This document shows positions 25,060 to 32,916 of a DNA stretch of 44,989 nucleotides, in pieces. The notes beneath the pieces are model-generated. The model had not been told where the DNA came from and ran no database searches. It saw nothing but the letters and a program-made list of their open reading frames with translations. A program made the translations under genes and the position numbers. The stretch is from positions 1 to 44,989 of the forward strand of contig CALAVG010000361.1 in the NCBI GenBank assembly GCA_937892275.1. Direction: 5' to 3'. Each line of letters starts with the position of its first letter. Position 1 is the stretch's first letter. This stretch comes from an uncultured Methanomicrobiales archaeon (GTDB lineage: Archaea; Thermoplasmatota; Thermoplasmata; Methanomassiliicoccales; Methanomethylophilaceae).

Positions 25060-25863
25060 ATGAAGCACAAGGTGGTGGAACTCGGGAACGTATCCGTCGT
25101 AAAGGACGGAAACCTCATACTGGGTCCCATCGACCTTGACATTTTCCAAGGGGAGAGCGTGGCCATCCTGGGCCCCAACGGGTCCGGGAAGACCACCTTG
25201 TCCCTTCTTCTCAGTGGTGGAGTATATCCGTATTTCGACGAGGATGATCCCCACGTCTTCAGGATATTCGGCAAGGAGAGATGCAGCCGGTCCAATCTTC
25301 TGAGGCGCATCGGCGTCGTATCGATGGATCTTCAGAACCTTTTCTCCTCCGATATCACGGTCTACGAGGTCGTGTGTTCCGGTCTGTTCAGCGGATTGGG
25401 AATCCATCCAGACCGCATCGTCTCCGACGAAATAGATTCCAAGGTCAGGTCGGCTGCGAGGATGATGGGTATCGACGATATCCTTGACCGTGAGGTCTCC
25501 AAGCTGTCCCTCGGGGAGATGAGGCGTGCCCTGATCGCCAGAGCATTGGTCCACGAACCGGATCTGCTGATACTGGACGAGCCGATGACCGGATTGGACA
25601 TTGTCATGAGATCCAAATTCAGGTCCCTGCTGGATTCACTGATTAGGAACGGTGTCGTACTGATCCTTGTGACCCATGATCTCTCAGATATCCCTCCATC
25701 TGTTAACCGTATTATAGCACTCAAGGACGGCATTATTCTGCACGACGGTAGCAAGAAGGACGTGCTCACCGATGACATAATGACCGAACTTTACGGAGAA
25801 AGTATTAAGGTAGTGGGAGATAACGGTACATACCAGATGATATTGGGAGGGCCCAGAATATGA
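25060..25863 (+). CDS. Stand-alone ABC ATPase (YlmA/ModF-like)
   Basis: The 267-residue ATPase has Walker A GPNGSGKTT, the signature loop LSLGEMRR, Walker B LLILDEPMTGLD and a switch histidine in LVTHDLSD. No permease is encoded nearby. The gene instead overlaps a zinc-ribbon membrane protein and rfcL. The closest overall pattern is the YlmA/ModF type of single-domain ATPases related to metal-uptake systems, but the function is not determined. The signature lacks the usual SGGQ, which also occurs in non-transport ABC proteins. The stop overlaps the next ATG (ATGA). Confidence 0.85.
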   Translation: MKHKVVELGNVSVVKDGNLILGPIDLDIFQGESVAILGPNGSGKTTLSLLLSGGVYPYFDEDDPHVFRIFGKERCSRSNLLRRIGVVSMDLQNLFSSDITVYEVVCSGLFSGLGIHPDRIVSDEIDSKVRSAARMMGIDDILDREVSKLSLGEMRRALIARALVHEPDLLILDEPMTGLDIVMRSKFRSLLDSLIRNGVVLILVTHDLSDIPPSVNRIIALKDGIILHDGSKKDVLTDDIMTELYGESIKVVGDNGTYQMILGGPRI

Positions 25864-26354
25864 AGCGCATTTGCAGAGGATGTGGGAACGAGATCCCAGA
25901 AGGACAGGATTTCTGTTACGAATGCGGAGCTTGGGCGGATCAGGCCATAAGGATCGACAACAGGGGAGGAATCACATATTCCGATATGTGCCTCAACTGC
26001 GGGAAAGCCCTTCCCAACGGATCGGAATACTGCCCCTATTGCGGCGAGAAGGTCCAGTACACGCCTCCGAGTGAACCAGTGGTCGTCAGGAGGACGTTGA
26101 ACGTCATGGATTACCTTTCCGTGGCCTTGGCGGTCATCCCCGGATTCTTCAATATATTCGGTCTCGGGCAGATCATACAGCGCAGGTGGTCGAAGGCGTT
26201 CATCTTCATCTCCATGACGATCATACTCTACTACCTGGCGCCCTCTTTCAGTCAGAACCAGGGTACGACGGTAGTGCTCTTCTTCCTGCAGATAGGTCTG
26301 TTCATGTTCTCATTGTTGGATGTCTTCAGGAATGTCGGTAAGAGGGAACAGTGA
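25860..26354 (+). CDS. Double zinc-ribbon membrane protein
   Basis: The 164-residue protein has two zinc ribbons. The first is CRGCGNEIPEGQDFCYECG (residues 5-22), the second CLNCGKALPNGSEYCPYCG (about 43-61). Two or three hydrophobic helices follow (MDYLSVALAVIPGFFNIFGL, AFIFISMTIILYYLAPSF, VVLFFLQIGLFMFSLLDVF). No specific family function is known. The start overlaps the ABC ATPase stop (ATGA) and the stop overlaps the rfcL ATG (TGATG), so translation is coupled on both sides. It differs from the zinc-ribbon protein at 8733 in size and in having two ribbons. Confidence 0.85.
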   Translation: MKRICRGCGNEIPEGQDFCYECGAWADQAIRIDNRGGITYSDMCLNCGKALPNGSEYCPYCGEKVQYTPPSEPVVVRRTLNVMDYLSVALAVIPGFFNIFGLGQIIQRRWSKAFIFISMTIILYYLAPSFSQNQGTTVVLFFLQIGLFMFSLLDVFRNVGKREQ

Positions 26355-27799
26355 TGGACTGGACAGAGAAGTACCGCCCGCAGTCATTGGACGATGTCAT
26401 CGGCAATCCGGGAGCGGTCAACACACTCAGGATGTGGGCCGAGTCCTGGAACAACGGCATCCCAGACAAGAGGGCATTGGTCCTCATCGGTACTCCCGGT
26501 ATCGGAAAGACAACATCCGCCCAGGCATTGGCCAGGGATATGGGCTGGTCCCTCATAGAGATGAACTCATCGGACCAGCGTGATGCTGCAGCCATAGAGG
26601 ATGTGGCGGTCCGTGGTTCCAGGTTCAACACGTTCTCCGATGACGGTTCCTACATGGACAGTTCAAAGGGACAGAGGAAGCTCATCGTTCTGGATGAGGC
26701 GGATAACTTCTTCGGCAATTCCGACAGGGGAGCTATACCTGTCATCACCAGGCTCATAAAGGAGACGCAACAGCCCCTCATCCTGATAGTCAACGATTTC
26801 TACGAGCTCTCGCGCAAATGCAGTGCAGCGAAGACCGATACAGTACAGATCACGTTCCAGAAGCCCAAGGCACCTTCCATAGTCAAGGCTCTGGCCAGGA
26901 TAGCTCAGAACGAAGGCATAACGGTCGATCCGGGCGTTTTGGATGTAGTGGCTGAGAGGGCCGGAGGGGATATGCGTGCTGCGGTCCGCAATCTCGAGTC
27001 ACTTTCCTTGGGACAGACGCATATCACCATGGAGATGGCCGAGGAAGTATCATACCGTGACAAGAGGAGCGATATGTACTCCCTCATGGCCGCCATATTC
27101 AGATCGGACGACGCTATGAAGGCCAGGGAGCTCATGCGCAATGTGGATACTGATCCCCCGGAGGTGGAACTATGGGTCGACGAGAACCTTCCTTATGAGT
27201 ATCTTGACAAGGGAGACCTTGTACGCGGGTATGAGAAGCTCTCCCGTGCCGACATCTATCTCGGAAGGGTCAGCAGGCGCCAGTATTTCGGATTCTGGTC
27301 CTATGCGAGCGATACTCTCACTGCAGGGGTCAACACGGCACGCATGAGCAGCAGATACTCCCATGACCGTCTCCATTTCCCTTCATACCTGAGCAAGATG
27401 TCCAGGAGCAAGACCGTGCGCACTCTGAGGAAATCGGTGGATCTGAAGATAGCGATGTATCTTCACACATCAACGAAACGTGCTGACCTCGATGTGCTGC
27501 CATATGTCAAACAGATAGTAGCCAACGACCAGGAGATGCGTGTGAAGCTTACAGAGGAGCTGCTCCTCGAACCCGAGGAACTGGGATTCCTCATGGACAA
27601 GAAACCTGATTCCAAGGATGTCAAAGCGGTCTATGCGATAATCACCGATAAGGCAAAGGGATCCGAGGCGGCCCCGAAGAAGACATCATCCAAGAAGAAG
27701 GTAGAGGAACCGCCTGCAGTTACGGCGGAACCGGTCAAAGCTGAGGCAAAGACTGCCGAACCCAAGAGGAAGAATCAGGCCAGCCTGTTCGATTTCTGA
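26354..27799 (+). CDS. rfcL: Replication factor C large subunit (clamp loader)
   Basis: The 481-residue AAA+ protein loads the PCNA clamp with the RFC small subunit. It opens with the RFC box MDWTEKYRPQSLDDVIGN. Walker A is GTPGIGKT (46-53) and Walker B is LIVLDEADN. A Lys/Glu/Ala-rich tail ends in NQASLFDF, a PCNA-interacting peptide (QxxLFxF). ATG 26354 overlaps the preceding stop; the GTG just upstream at 26351 is not needed. Length and order of elements match archaeal RfcL. RfcS is outside the window. Confidence 0.95.
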   Translation: MDWTEKYRPQSLDDVIGNPGAVNTLRMWAESWNNGIPDKRALVLIGTPGIGKTTSAQALARDMGWSLIEMNSSDQRDAAAIEDVAVRGSRFNTFSDDGSYMDSSKGQRKLIVLDEADNFFGNSDRGAIPVITRLIKETQQPLILIVNDFYELSRKCSAAKTDTVQITFQKPKAPSIVKALARIAQNEGITVDPGVLDVVAERAGGDMRAAVRNLESLSLGQTHITMEMAEEVSYRDKRSDMYSLMAAIFRSDDAMKARELMRNVDTDPPEVELWVDENLPYEYLDKGDLVRGYEKLSRADIYLGRVSRRQYFGFWSYASDTLTAGVNTARMSSRYSHDRLHFPSYLSKMSRSKTVRTLRKSVDLKIAMYLHTSTKRADLDVLPYVKQIVANDQEMRVKLTEELLLEPEELGFLMDKKPDSKDVKAVYAIITDKAKGSEAAPKKTSSKKKVEEPPAVTAEPVKAEAKTAEPKRKNQASLFDF

Positions 27800-27808
27800 G
27801 GCGATAGC

Positions 27809-28753
27809 ATGGACGAGGATTACAGGAACCTACTCATCAAACAACAGTACCGTATCTACAAGGACCATGCTGCCGTGAAGCTATGCCATTGGATGAAGGA
27901 GAGTATGCTCCACGAGCGCCATTGCTACAAACAGGACTTTTACGGCATCGAGAGCCACAGATGTCTTCAGATGACGCCGGCCATCAATGAATGCAGCCAC
28001 ATGTGCACATTCTGCTGGAGGGTCCAGGGAAGCGATTTCGAGGTCACGGATTGGGCCGAGCCCAAGGAGATGCTCGATGCGTTGATAAACGAGCAGAGGA
28101 AGCTCATTCAAGGTTTCAAAGGGGATCCGCGCTGCGATAAGAAGAGGTTCGAGGAAGCTATGAACCCCAATCAGGTCGCCATTTCGCTTGCCGGGGAACC
28201 GATCACCTATCCTTATCTCTCGGATTTCCTGAAGGAGTGTCACAGGAGGGGCATGTCCACTTTCCTTGTGACCAACGGTACGTATCCGGATCAGCTTGCA
28301 GCTCTGGATGAACTCCCTACAAAGACGTATGTCACCGTCGCGGCCCCCAACAAGGAGGTCTATCTCAAGGTCTGCAGGCCGAAGGTGAAGGACGGCTGGG
28401 AGAGACTGATGCGCACACTGGAGCTTATGCCTTCCCTGAAGACCAGCACGGTGGTCAGGCACACCCTCGTGAAGGATCACAACCTGGGCTGGGTCGACGA
28501 GTATGCAGAACTCGACAAGATAGCAGATCCGGAGCTCATAGAGCCCAAAGGATACGTCTTCGTGGGCGGATCGAGGCAGCGTCTCAGCATGTCATGCATG
28601 CCATCATTCCAGGAAATCACCGATTTCGCCAACGAATTGGGATCAAAAGTGGGAATGGAAATTATCCGCCAGAGGGAGGACAGCCGCGTAGTGCTGCTCG
28701 GTCACCCCTGGCAGGAATTAGATGTTCGTAAATCTTATCAGCTGAACGATTAA
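27809..28753 (+). CDS. taw1: S-adenosylmethionine-dependent 4-demethylwyosine synthase (Taw1/TYW1)
   Basis: The 314-residue radical SAM enzyme forms the tricyclic base of wyosine at tRNA-Phe position 37. The radical SAM cluster cysteines are C62, C66 and C69 (CSHMCTFC). A further set, C26, C39 and C52, fits the second [4Fe-4S] cluster known in archaeal TYW1. ISLAGEPITYPYL is the GEPxxYP family motif. The ATG lies nine bases after rfcL. The stop overlaps the stop of the opposite-strand DUF1294 gene through TTAA. Confidence 0.95.
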   Translation: MDEDYRNLLIKQQYRIYKDHAAVKLCHWMKESMLHERHCYKQDFYGIESHRCLQMTPAINECSHMCTFCWRVQGSDFEVTDWAEPKEMLDALINEQRKLIQGFKGDPRCDKKRFEEAMNPNQVAISLAGEPITYPYLSDFLKECHRRGMSTFLVTNGTYPDQLAALDELPTKTYVTVAAPNKEVYLKVCRPKVKDGWERLMRTLELMPSLKTSTVVRHTLVKDHNLGWVDEYAELDKIADPELIEPKGYVFVGGSRQRLSMSCMPSFQEITDFANELGSKVGMEIIRQREDSRVVLLGHPWQELDVRKSYQLND

Positions 28754-29043
28754 GCCGAGATGTACAATTCACCGCTGTAGGTCAGATAGCCCAACAGGAT
28801 GATGTGGATTATCAGGAACAGATAAACCAGCTTGAACTTGATCTTGCGGGTCTTGTGCCTGACGACCAGCATTCCAATCGCAGCCCCGAAAGGACCGAAG
28901 AATGCCAGAGTGATGAGGGTGGATTCCCTCGTCCTCCACATGTCGTTCTCTGCCTTGTGCTTATCCCAGACGAATGCCAGGAAAGCTATGATGTTCAGTA
29001 TTAGATAGACTATCAGGATTATCAGACGGATGTCCATCTCCAT
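28750..29043 (-). CDS. DUF1294 family small membrane protein
   Basis: The 97-residue protein has three hydrophobic helices: IRLIILIVYLILNIIAFLAF, LITLAFFGPFGAAIGMLV and FKLVYLFLIIHIILLGYL. It carries the DUF1294 signature WDKHKAENDMWRTRESTL, then GPFGAAIGMLVVRHKTRKIKF. Function is unknown. It follows the flavodoxin-like gene by four bases on the same strand and is therefore probably in that operon. ATG 29043 is used; a second ATG six bases in is possible. Confidence 0.87.
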   Translation of the reverse strand: MEMDIRLIILIVYLILNIIAFLAFVWDKHKAENDMWRTRESTLITLAFFGPFGAAIGMLVVRHKTRKIKFKLVYLFLIIHIILLGYLTYSGELYISA

Positions 29044-29047
29044 GATA

Positions 29048-29455
29048 TCAAATCTTCGCTACGAAATCGTCGATGACAGCCGCGAAACCGGATTCGTTGG
29101 TCTCTTCGGACTTCATCGGGATGCAGAATACATCGTTCAGTCCGAGCTCCTCCGCTACGGCCGCTGCCTCTGCCTGCTCCTTCTCTCCGTCCTTGGAGAC
29201 TAGGACATACAAGTACTTCTTCTTGCCAGAAAGGACTTCCTGGTTGTTGGCTACGAACTCTGCGACGAGCTTATCAGCCTTTCCGCCGTTGTTGTTTGTA
29301 CCGAAGATGATCGTATCATAGGCGTCAAGGTTCAGTCTCATGAGGTCCTTGAGGTCGAAGATGTCTGTCTTTGCGTTCTTTGAAATGTACTTTGCAATCG
29401 GAGTGTATTTCTTCTTGGTCAAGAATCCCGTTGCGAATATCAGTGCTTTCGCCAT
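29048..29455 (-). CDS. Flavodoxin-like protein
   Basis: The 135-residue protein fits the flavodoxin alpha/beta fold: an N-terminal strand and loop (MAKALIFATGFLTKK), then YDTIIFGTNNNGGKADKLV and KKYLYVLVSKDG. The phosphate-binding loop (TGFLTKKK) departs from the classic T/S-x-T-G-N-T, so FMN binding may be altered. I use ATG 29455; seven upstream residues (MVTGCDG) lie in the promoter palindrome and look noncoding. It is divergent from the ferredoxin-nitroreductase genes across 90 bases with palindromes, consistent with shared redox control. Confidence 0.78.
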   Translation of the reverse strand: MAKALIFATGFLTKKKYTPIAKYISKNAKTDIFDLKDLMRLNLDAYDTIIFGTNNNGGKADKLVAEFVANNQEVLSGKKKYLYVLVSKDGEKEQAEAAAVAEELGLNDVFCIPMKSEETNESGFAAVIDDFVAKI

Positions 29456-29465
29456 CCCATCACAT

Positions 29466-29540
29466 CCAGTCACCATAGAAGTGACTGGTACTGTATATGA
29501 TTTTTATATTATAAACAATTGTTTAACGCCAACAGTTGTT
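29466..29540. promoter_or_regulatory. Divergent redox promoter region with three palindromes
   Basis: CCAGTCAC-n7-GTGACTGG (29466-29488) sits at the start of the flavodoxin-like gene. TAAACAATTGTTTA (29512-29525) and AACAGTTGTT (29531-29540) precede the ferredoxin ATG, with centres 17 bp apart. AT-rich TATA sequence (ATTTTTATATTATA) lies between. The last two resemble MarR-type operator half-site spacing. Confidence 0.6.
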
Positions 29541-29545
29541 TACCC

Positions 29546-29782
29546 ATGTTTTCCGAATGTTTATCCATCTCAGACAAATGTATCGGGTGCGGACAGTGTG
29601 TCAAAGTCTGTATCCGCGGACATCTGGCAATCAGCGATTCCAAGAAGGCTATAGAGATGGATTCGCCGTATTCCTGTTTCAAATGCGGTCATTGCACATC
29701 CGTATGTCCGGTCGGTGCGATAACGCTCAAAGGGACTGAAGAGGGAGATGTCTCTCAGGTCGGAGAATTGGCATTCGGATAG
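29546..29782 (+). CDS. 2[4Fe-4S] ferredoxin module, probably fused to the nitroreductase through a TAG codon
   Basis: The 78-residue module has two four-cysteine clusters: CIGCGQCVKVC at residues 13-23 and CFKCGHCTSVCP at about 45-56. It is a bacterial-type ferredoxin that transfers low-potential electrons. The frame ends at TAG (29780-29782) but continues in phase into the nitroreductase (GELAFG-TAG-DDLMALYKQRRS). Ferredoxin-nitroreductase single-chain proteins are common in anaerobes and methanogens, and the linker here has their usual length. I therefore think the real product is one 264-residue protein with pyrrolysine at position 79. If TAG is a stop, this is a separate small ferredoxin. 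Start ATG 29546 is chosen over an upstream TTG in the operator. Confidence 0.85.
   Translation: MFSECLSISDKCIGCGQCVKVCIRGHLAISDSKKAIEMDSPYSCFKCGHCTSVCPVGAITLKGTEEGDVSQVGELAFG
29780..29782 (+). other. In-frame TAG joining ferredoxin and nitroreductase (probable pyrrolysine codon)
   Basis: The TAG is in the same phase as both flanking domains. The three codons after it (GAT GAT CTG, Asp-Asp-Leu) extend the first helix of the nitroreductase (DDLMALYKQRRS) as in fused homologues. So the coding signal starts directly after the TAG rather than at the ATG at 29792. Confidence 0.7.
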
Positions 29783-29791
29783 GATGATCTG

Positions 29792-30340
29792 ATGGCCCTA
29801 TACAAGCAGAGGAGGAGTCAACGCTGGTTCGACCGTCCCTGCACTAAGGAGGAGATACAGGCATTGATCTCCTCGGCAAAATACGCCCCTACGGCAGAGA
29901 ATCCAAGAAAGGTCGAATTCGCAGTCATCGACACTAAGTTCTCGGAATTCATGAAGGGGTCCGCCGATATCCTGAGGACCCATACAGGGGAGCATCCCAG
30001 GATCAAGCAGTTCGTGGACTATGTGGACGGCGGGATGGAAGGGAAGAACAATCCTTTCACATGGGAGGGCAGGCAGCTGATCATCGCATTCGCAAGGTTC
30101 CCAATCGACGCTATCATCGCAATAGAGCAGATAGACCTGATGGCATGCATCATGGGACTCGGCGGATTCCATTCCAGATGGCTCCTGCAGGCATCCGAGA
30201 ACGATCCCGAGAGATTCATATCATTCTTCCCAGAGATCGACAAGGGACTGAATGCATTCGCAGTTTATGTCATCGGTCATCCCAGGGTACGTTACAGACG
30301 CACGGTGCTCAGAGATTATCATAAGATCATATGGAATTGA
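29792..30340 (+). CDS. Nitroreductase-family flavoprotein domain
   Basis: The 182-residue domain carries nitroreductase hallmarks: YKQRRSQRWFDRPCTKEEI (FMN-phosphate-binding arginines and serine), ISSAKYAPTAENPRKVEF, and the C-terminal LNAFAVYVIGHPRVRYRR. Such FMN enzymes reduce nitro, quinone or enone compounds, here with electrons from the preceding ferredoxin clusters. The frame continues upstream through a TAG into the ferredoxin (see that entry). If translated separately, ATG 29792 would be the start; GGATGAT upstream is a weak ribosome-binding site. A two-domain redox protein induced by stress fits the palindromic promoter. Confidence 0.88.
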   Translation: MALYKQRRSQRWFDRPCTKEEIQALISSAKYAPTAENPRKVEFAVIDTKFSEFMKGSADILRTHTGEHPRIKQFVDYVDGGMEGKNNPFTWEGRQLIIAFARFPIDAIIAIEQIDLMACIMGLGGFHSRWLLQASENDPERFISFFPEIDKGLNAFAVYVIGHPRVRYRRTVLRDYHKIIWN

Positions 30341-30357
30341 ATTCGCACAAATTCTGA

Positions 30358-30413
30358 CAACGATTCAACGATTGTTAAATAGTAGAATTTATTCAATACG
30401 ACTGTTGAACAGT
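30358..30413 (+). promoter_or_regulatory. Promoter of the exported acidic protein with operator-like repeats
   Basis: A direct repeat CAACGATT-CAACGATT (30358-30373) runs into AACGATTGTT (30367-30376), which resembles the AACAATTGTT boxes at 29515 and 29531. A palindrome ACTGTT-G-AACAGT lies at 30401-30413. TTAAATAG (about 30375-30382) is the TATA candidate. It would place transcription near the TTG at 30405, implying a leaderless message. Confidence 0.45.
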
Positions 30414-31121
30414 AGGGCTCTCATTTTGGCCGTTACCGTGGCAGCAATCACCGCGGCAATCCTCTTCGCTCTTCCAGCGCAGGCTCTGGATTCATCCAAC
30501 GATGTATCCGACGAGGAGAGGGTGCTCTTTACGATGTCGGAACCATTCCGCAACGGAGATGGCCCCAAGACCCTGAGAGACGATGCTGGCATGACCATGC
30601 CTAAGGCTCCTTTCACCGGACTCGAGGCTCCTTCTGAGCCTATGGGGTCCCCCGATTATTTCTTCGGACAGGACAGGTTCGCACCGTTCGATAAGTTTGA
30701 CATGGCCCCCATGGTCCCTGAGCAGCAGCCCAGATACGAGCATGATGCTGAACCCGAGGTACTCGAGGCCAATATCGAGCCTATGATCGAAGGGGACATC
30801 AGGAACTTCGACCCCGGATTCGTGGCAGATGCCATCGATTTCGCTGAGGAACAGGGTATGCATGATGTGGCCGAGAAACTGAAGGCCAAACTGGCATCCC
30901 TGCTCGAGTACTACATGCGCTCCACTTCCAACATCAATTCGGCCGATTCTCGCGCAAGTGGATTCGATGATGAGCCCGCTGAAGACGATGCGGATTTCGT
31001 CGTGATCGAAGACGATGAGGAACAGGAAGAGGACGTTCCATCCTTCGAAGAACCCATGCCGGACTTCTACATATCGTTCAACGCACCTTTTGCCCAGAAA
31101 TCCCTTCAATTGTCGCTGTGA
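30405..31121 (+). CDS. Exported acidic protein (signal peptide, no known domain)
   Basis: I do not recognise a family. From TTG 30405 the product has 238 residues. A signal peptide (NSRALILAVTVAAITAAILF, with ALPAQA as the likely cleavage site) leads into a strongly acidic, Pro/Met-rich region. That region includes a helix DAIDFAEEQGMHDVAEKLKAKLASLLEYYM and an Asp/Glu run (EPAEDDADFVVIEDDEEQEEDV). There is no C-terminal membrane anchor. No ATG gives a shorter form that keeps the signal peptide; a longer in-frame reading starts inside the nitroreductase gene and adds unrelated sequence. Position just before DUF4956 and VTC genes suggests a surface role, perhaps binding cations; that is inference. 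Confidence 0.65.
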   Translation: MNSRALILAVTVAAITAAILFALPAQALDSSNDVSDEERVLFTMSEPFRNGDGPKTLRDDAGMTMPKAPFTGLEAPSEPMGSPDYFFGQDRFAPFDKFDMAPMVPEQQPRYEHDAEPEVLEANIEPMIEGDIRNFDPGFVADAIDFAEEQGMHDVAEKLKAKLASLLEYYMRSTSNINSADSRASGFDDEPAEDDADFVVIEDDEEQEEDVPSFEEPMPDFYISFNAPFAQKSLQLSL

Positions 31122-31192
31122 ACGGGTTACAGTTCTAACTCCGATCCTGATAGGATCCAAACCCCAAAGTACACAGCAACAAGTGAATTAGA

Positions 31193-31318
31193 ATGATAAC
31201 AAAGGATAATGGAAAAACTGCCCCCGGCGTAGGAACGATCTCAGCCACCGCCATGGCTGCACTCATGTGCCCTTCCGGGGAATCAAGACAGCTCGAAGAG
31301 AGATGGGAACATGAGTGA
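31193..31318 (+). CDS. Small ORF overlapping the DUF4956 gene, 41 residues
   Basis: ATG 31193 starts a 41-residue frame (MITKDNGKTAPGVGTISATA and on) with a short hydrophobic middle (GTISATAMAALMC) and a charged end (RQLEERWEHE). It overlaps the DUF4956 ATG by eight bases, the same arrangement as the symporter accessory gene. It might be a coupling leader peptide or a small subunit. No homologue is recognised, and it may be noncoding. Confidence 0.4.
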   Translation: MITKDNGKTAPGVGTISATAMAALMCPSGESRQLEERWEHE

Positions 31319-31997
31319 CATATTCGACAGCATAATCAGCACAGCGGATGCCATAAGCCCGATGGAGTTCCTGATATGCATCGGGTTCGCCATCGTAGTG
31401 GGATTCGGGATCTCACTGATGTACATTTACAGGAACAGTCACAGCGACAGTTTCGCACTCACAGTCGCATTGCTGCCGGCGATCGTCTGCGTAGTGATCA
31501 TGGTGGTCAGCGGGGACATCGGAGCAGGAATCGCAATCGCAGGCGCATTCAGCCTCGTGAGATTCCGTTCTGCACCCGCATCCGCCAAGGAGATCGCAAT
31601 CATCTTCCTCTCAATGGCGACCGGTCTGCTCATCGGAATGGGCTTCCTCGCTTACGCTGCTATGTTCGCCGCAATCGTGAGCCTGGTGATAATCCTCGCA
31701 ACATACACGAACTTCGGCAAATCACGCGCCAAGACCGCAGACAGGGAGATCATGATCACGATCCCCGAGGATCTCGACTACAACTCCGAGATCGATACCT
31801 TGCTCAGCGAGTACACCAGCTCCTGCGAACTGGTGTCGGTCAAATCCACGAACATGGGAAGCATGTTCAAACTGAGATACAACGTCACGATGAACGACGA
31901 GAAACAGCAGAAGGAACTCATCGACAAGATACGCGTAAGGAACGGGAACCTCGAGGTGGCCATCGTCCGTCAGGAGACCGAGAGAGGAGGCCTCTGA
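31311..31997 (+). CDS. DUF4956 family membrane protein
   Basis: The 228-residue protein has four transmembrane helices in its first 135 residues (MEFLICIGFAIVVGFGISLMYI to FAAIVSLVIILATY). The conserved core is GAGIAIAGAFSLVRFRSAPASAKEIAIIF. A cytoplasmic alpha/beta domain of about 90 residues follows. DUF4956 genes are repeatedly found beside VTC polyphosphate polymerase genes, as here (14 bases before the next gene). A role as membrane partner or channel for the polymerase is reasonable but unproven. The ATG at 31311 lies in the overlap with the 41-residue ORF. Confidence 0.9.
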   Translation: MSDIFDSIISTADAISPMEFLICIGFAIVVGFGISLMYIYRNSHSDSFALTVALLPAIVCVVIMVVSGDIGAGIAIAGAFSLVRFRSAPASAKEIAIIFLSMATGLLIGMGFLAYAAMFAAIVSLVIILATYTNFGKSRAKTADREIMITIPEDLDYNSEIDTLLSEYTSSCELVSVKSTNMGSMFKLRYNVTMNDEKQQKELIDKIRVRNGNLEVAIVRQETERGGL

Positions 31998-32011
31998 GGA
32001 GGGGTGTTTGA

Positions 32012-32893
32012 ATGACATTCAAGATGGTATTCAAGAGACACGAGATGAAGTATCTGATGGATGCGGAACAGACCAGAGCCGTCTATGAGGCGCTTGAGGA
32101 GCACATGGAGCTCGACAGATACGGTCACAGCACGATCCGCAACATCTACTTCGATACCGACAGCTTCCTGCTGGTGCGCCGCTCGATAGAGAAGCCCCTA
32201 TACAAGGAGAAGCTGCGCTTCCGCTGCTACGGGGAGACGGCATCCGCCGGTGAGGTGTTCGTAGAGCTGAAGAAGAAGAAAGACTCGGTCGTATACAAGC
32301 GCCGTCTCACCATGCCTTTGGACAAGGCTATGGCATGGTTCGGAGACGGTTCCGAGGATTTCCCCCACACCCAGATCGGGGAGGAGATAGACTTCTTCAG
32401 GAGCCGTTACCCCGGGATCCATCCTGCGATGCTGCTCACCTACGAACGCGAGGCGTACATGCCCAAGGATGGAAGTGATCTCCGTATCACGATAGACAGC
32501 AACATACTGGCCCGTACGGACGATGTGAGGCTGGATTCCGATCTGGGAGGACACAGCATCCTCCCGGACGGATACATGCTCATGGAGGTCAAGACGATGT
32601 ACGGTCTCCCCCGCTGGTTGCTGGAAGTGATGAATCGCAATCATCTGTACAAGACATCTTTCAGCAAGTACGGCAGCGCCTACAAGGAGATGGTCCTGGG
32701 CAAGATGCCGGAATGCTTCGCCGGGATCTCCAACGGGATGTCCCTGGCGGTCAACTGCAACCTGCCGAGATACGGCAGCGGACCCAGAGGTACAATCGAA
32801 ACCGAATCGGAAGAACCGATCGCAATCACAATAGACAACACCAGATCCAGTGGGATCGTTAACAACGGGCTGATCGCCCTCAATCATATGTAA
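32012..32893 (+). CDS. VTC-domain polyphosphate polymerase
   Basis: The 293-residue protein carries the tunnel-fold VTC domain of yeast Vtc4-type polyphosphate polymerases. Basic and acidic residues expected to line the tunnel are in FKRHEMKYLM, RNIYFDTD, KLRFRCYG, VFVELKKKKDSVVYKRR and LMEVKTMYGLPRWL. It would make polyphosphate from ATP, or bind polyphosphate. Lacking its own transmembrane helices, it presumably works with the DUF4956 membrane protein directly upstream. The last 45 residues are a flexible extension after the domain. Confidence 0.9.
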   Translation: MTFKMVFKRHEMKYLMDAEQTRAVYEALEEHMELDRYGHSTIRNIYFDTDSFLLVRRSIEKPLYKEKLRFRCYGETASAGEVFVELKKKKDSVVYKRRLTMPLDKAMAWFGDGSEDFPHTQIGEEIDFFRSRYPGIHPAMLLTYEREAYMPKDGSDLRITIDSNILARTDDVRLDSDLGGHSILPDGYMLMEVKTMYGLPRWLLEVMNRNHLYKTSFSKYGSAYKEMVLGKMPECFAGISNGMSLAVNCNLPRYGSGPRGTIETESEEPIAITIDNTRSSGIVNNGLIALNHM

Positions 32894-32916
32894 GATTAGA
32901 ATCAAAGAGGAATAGA

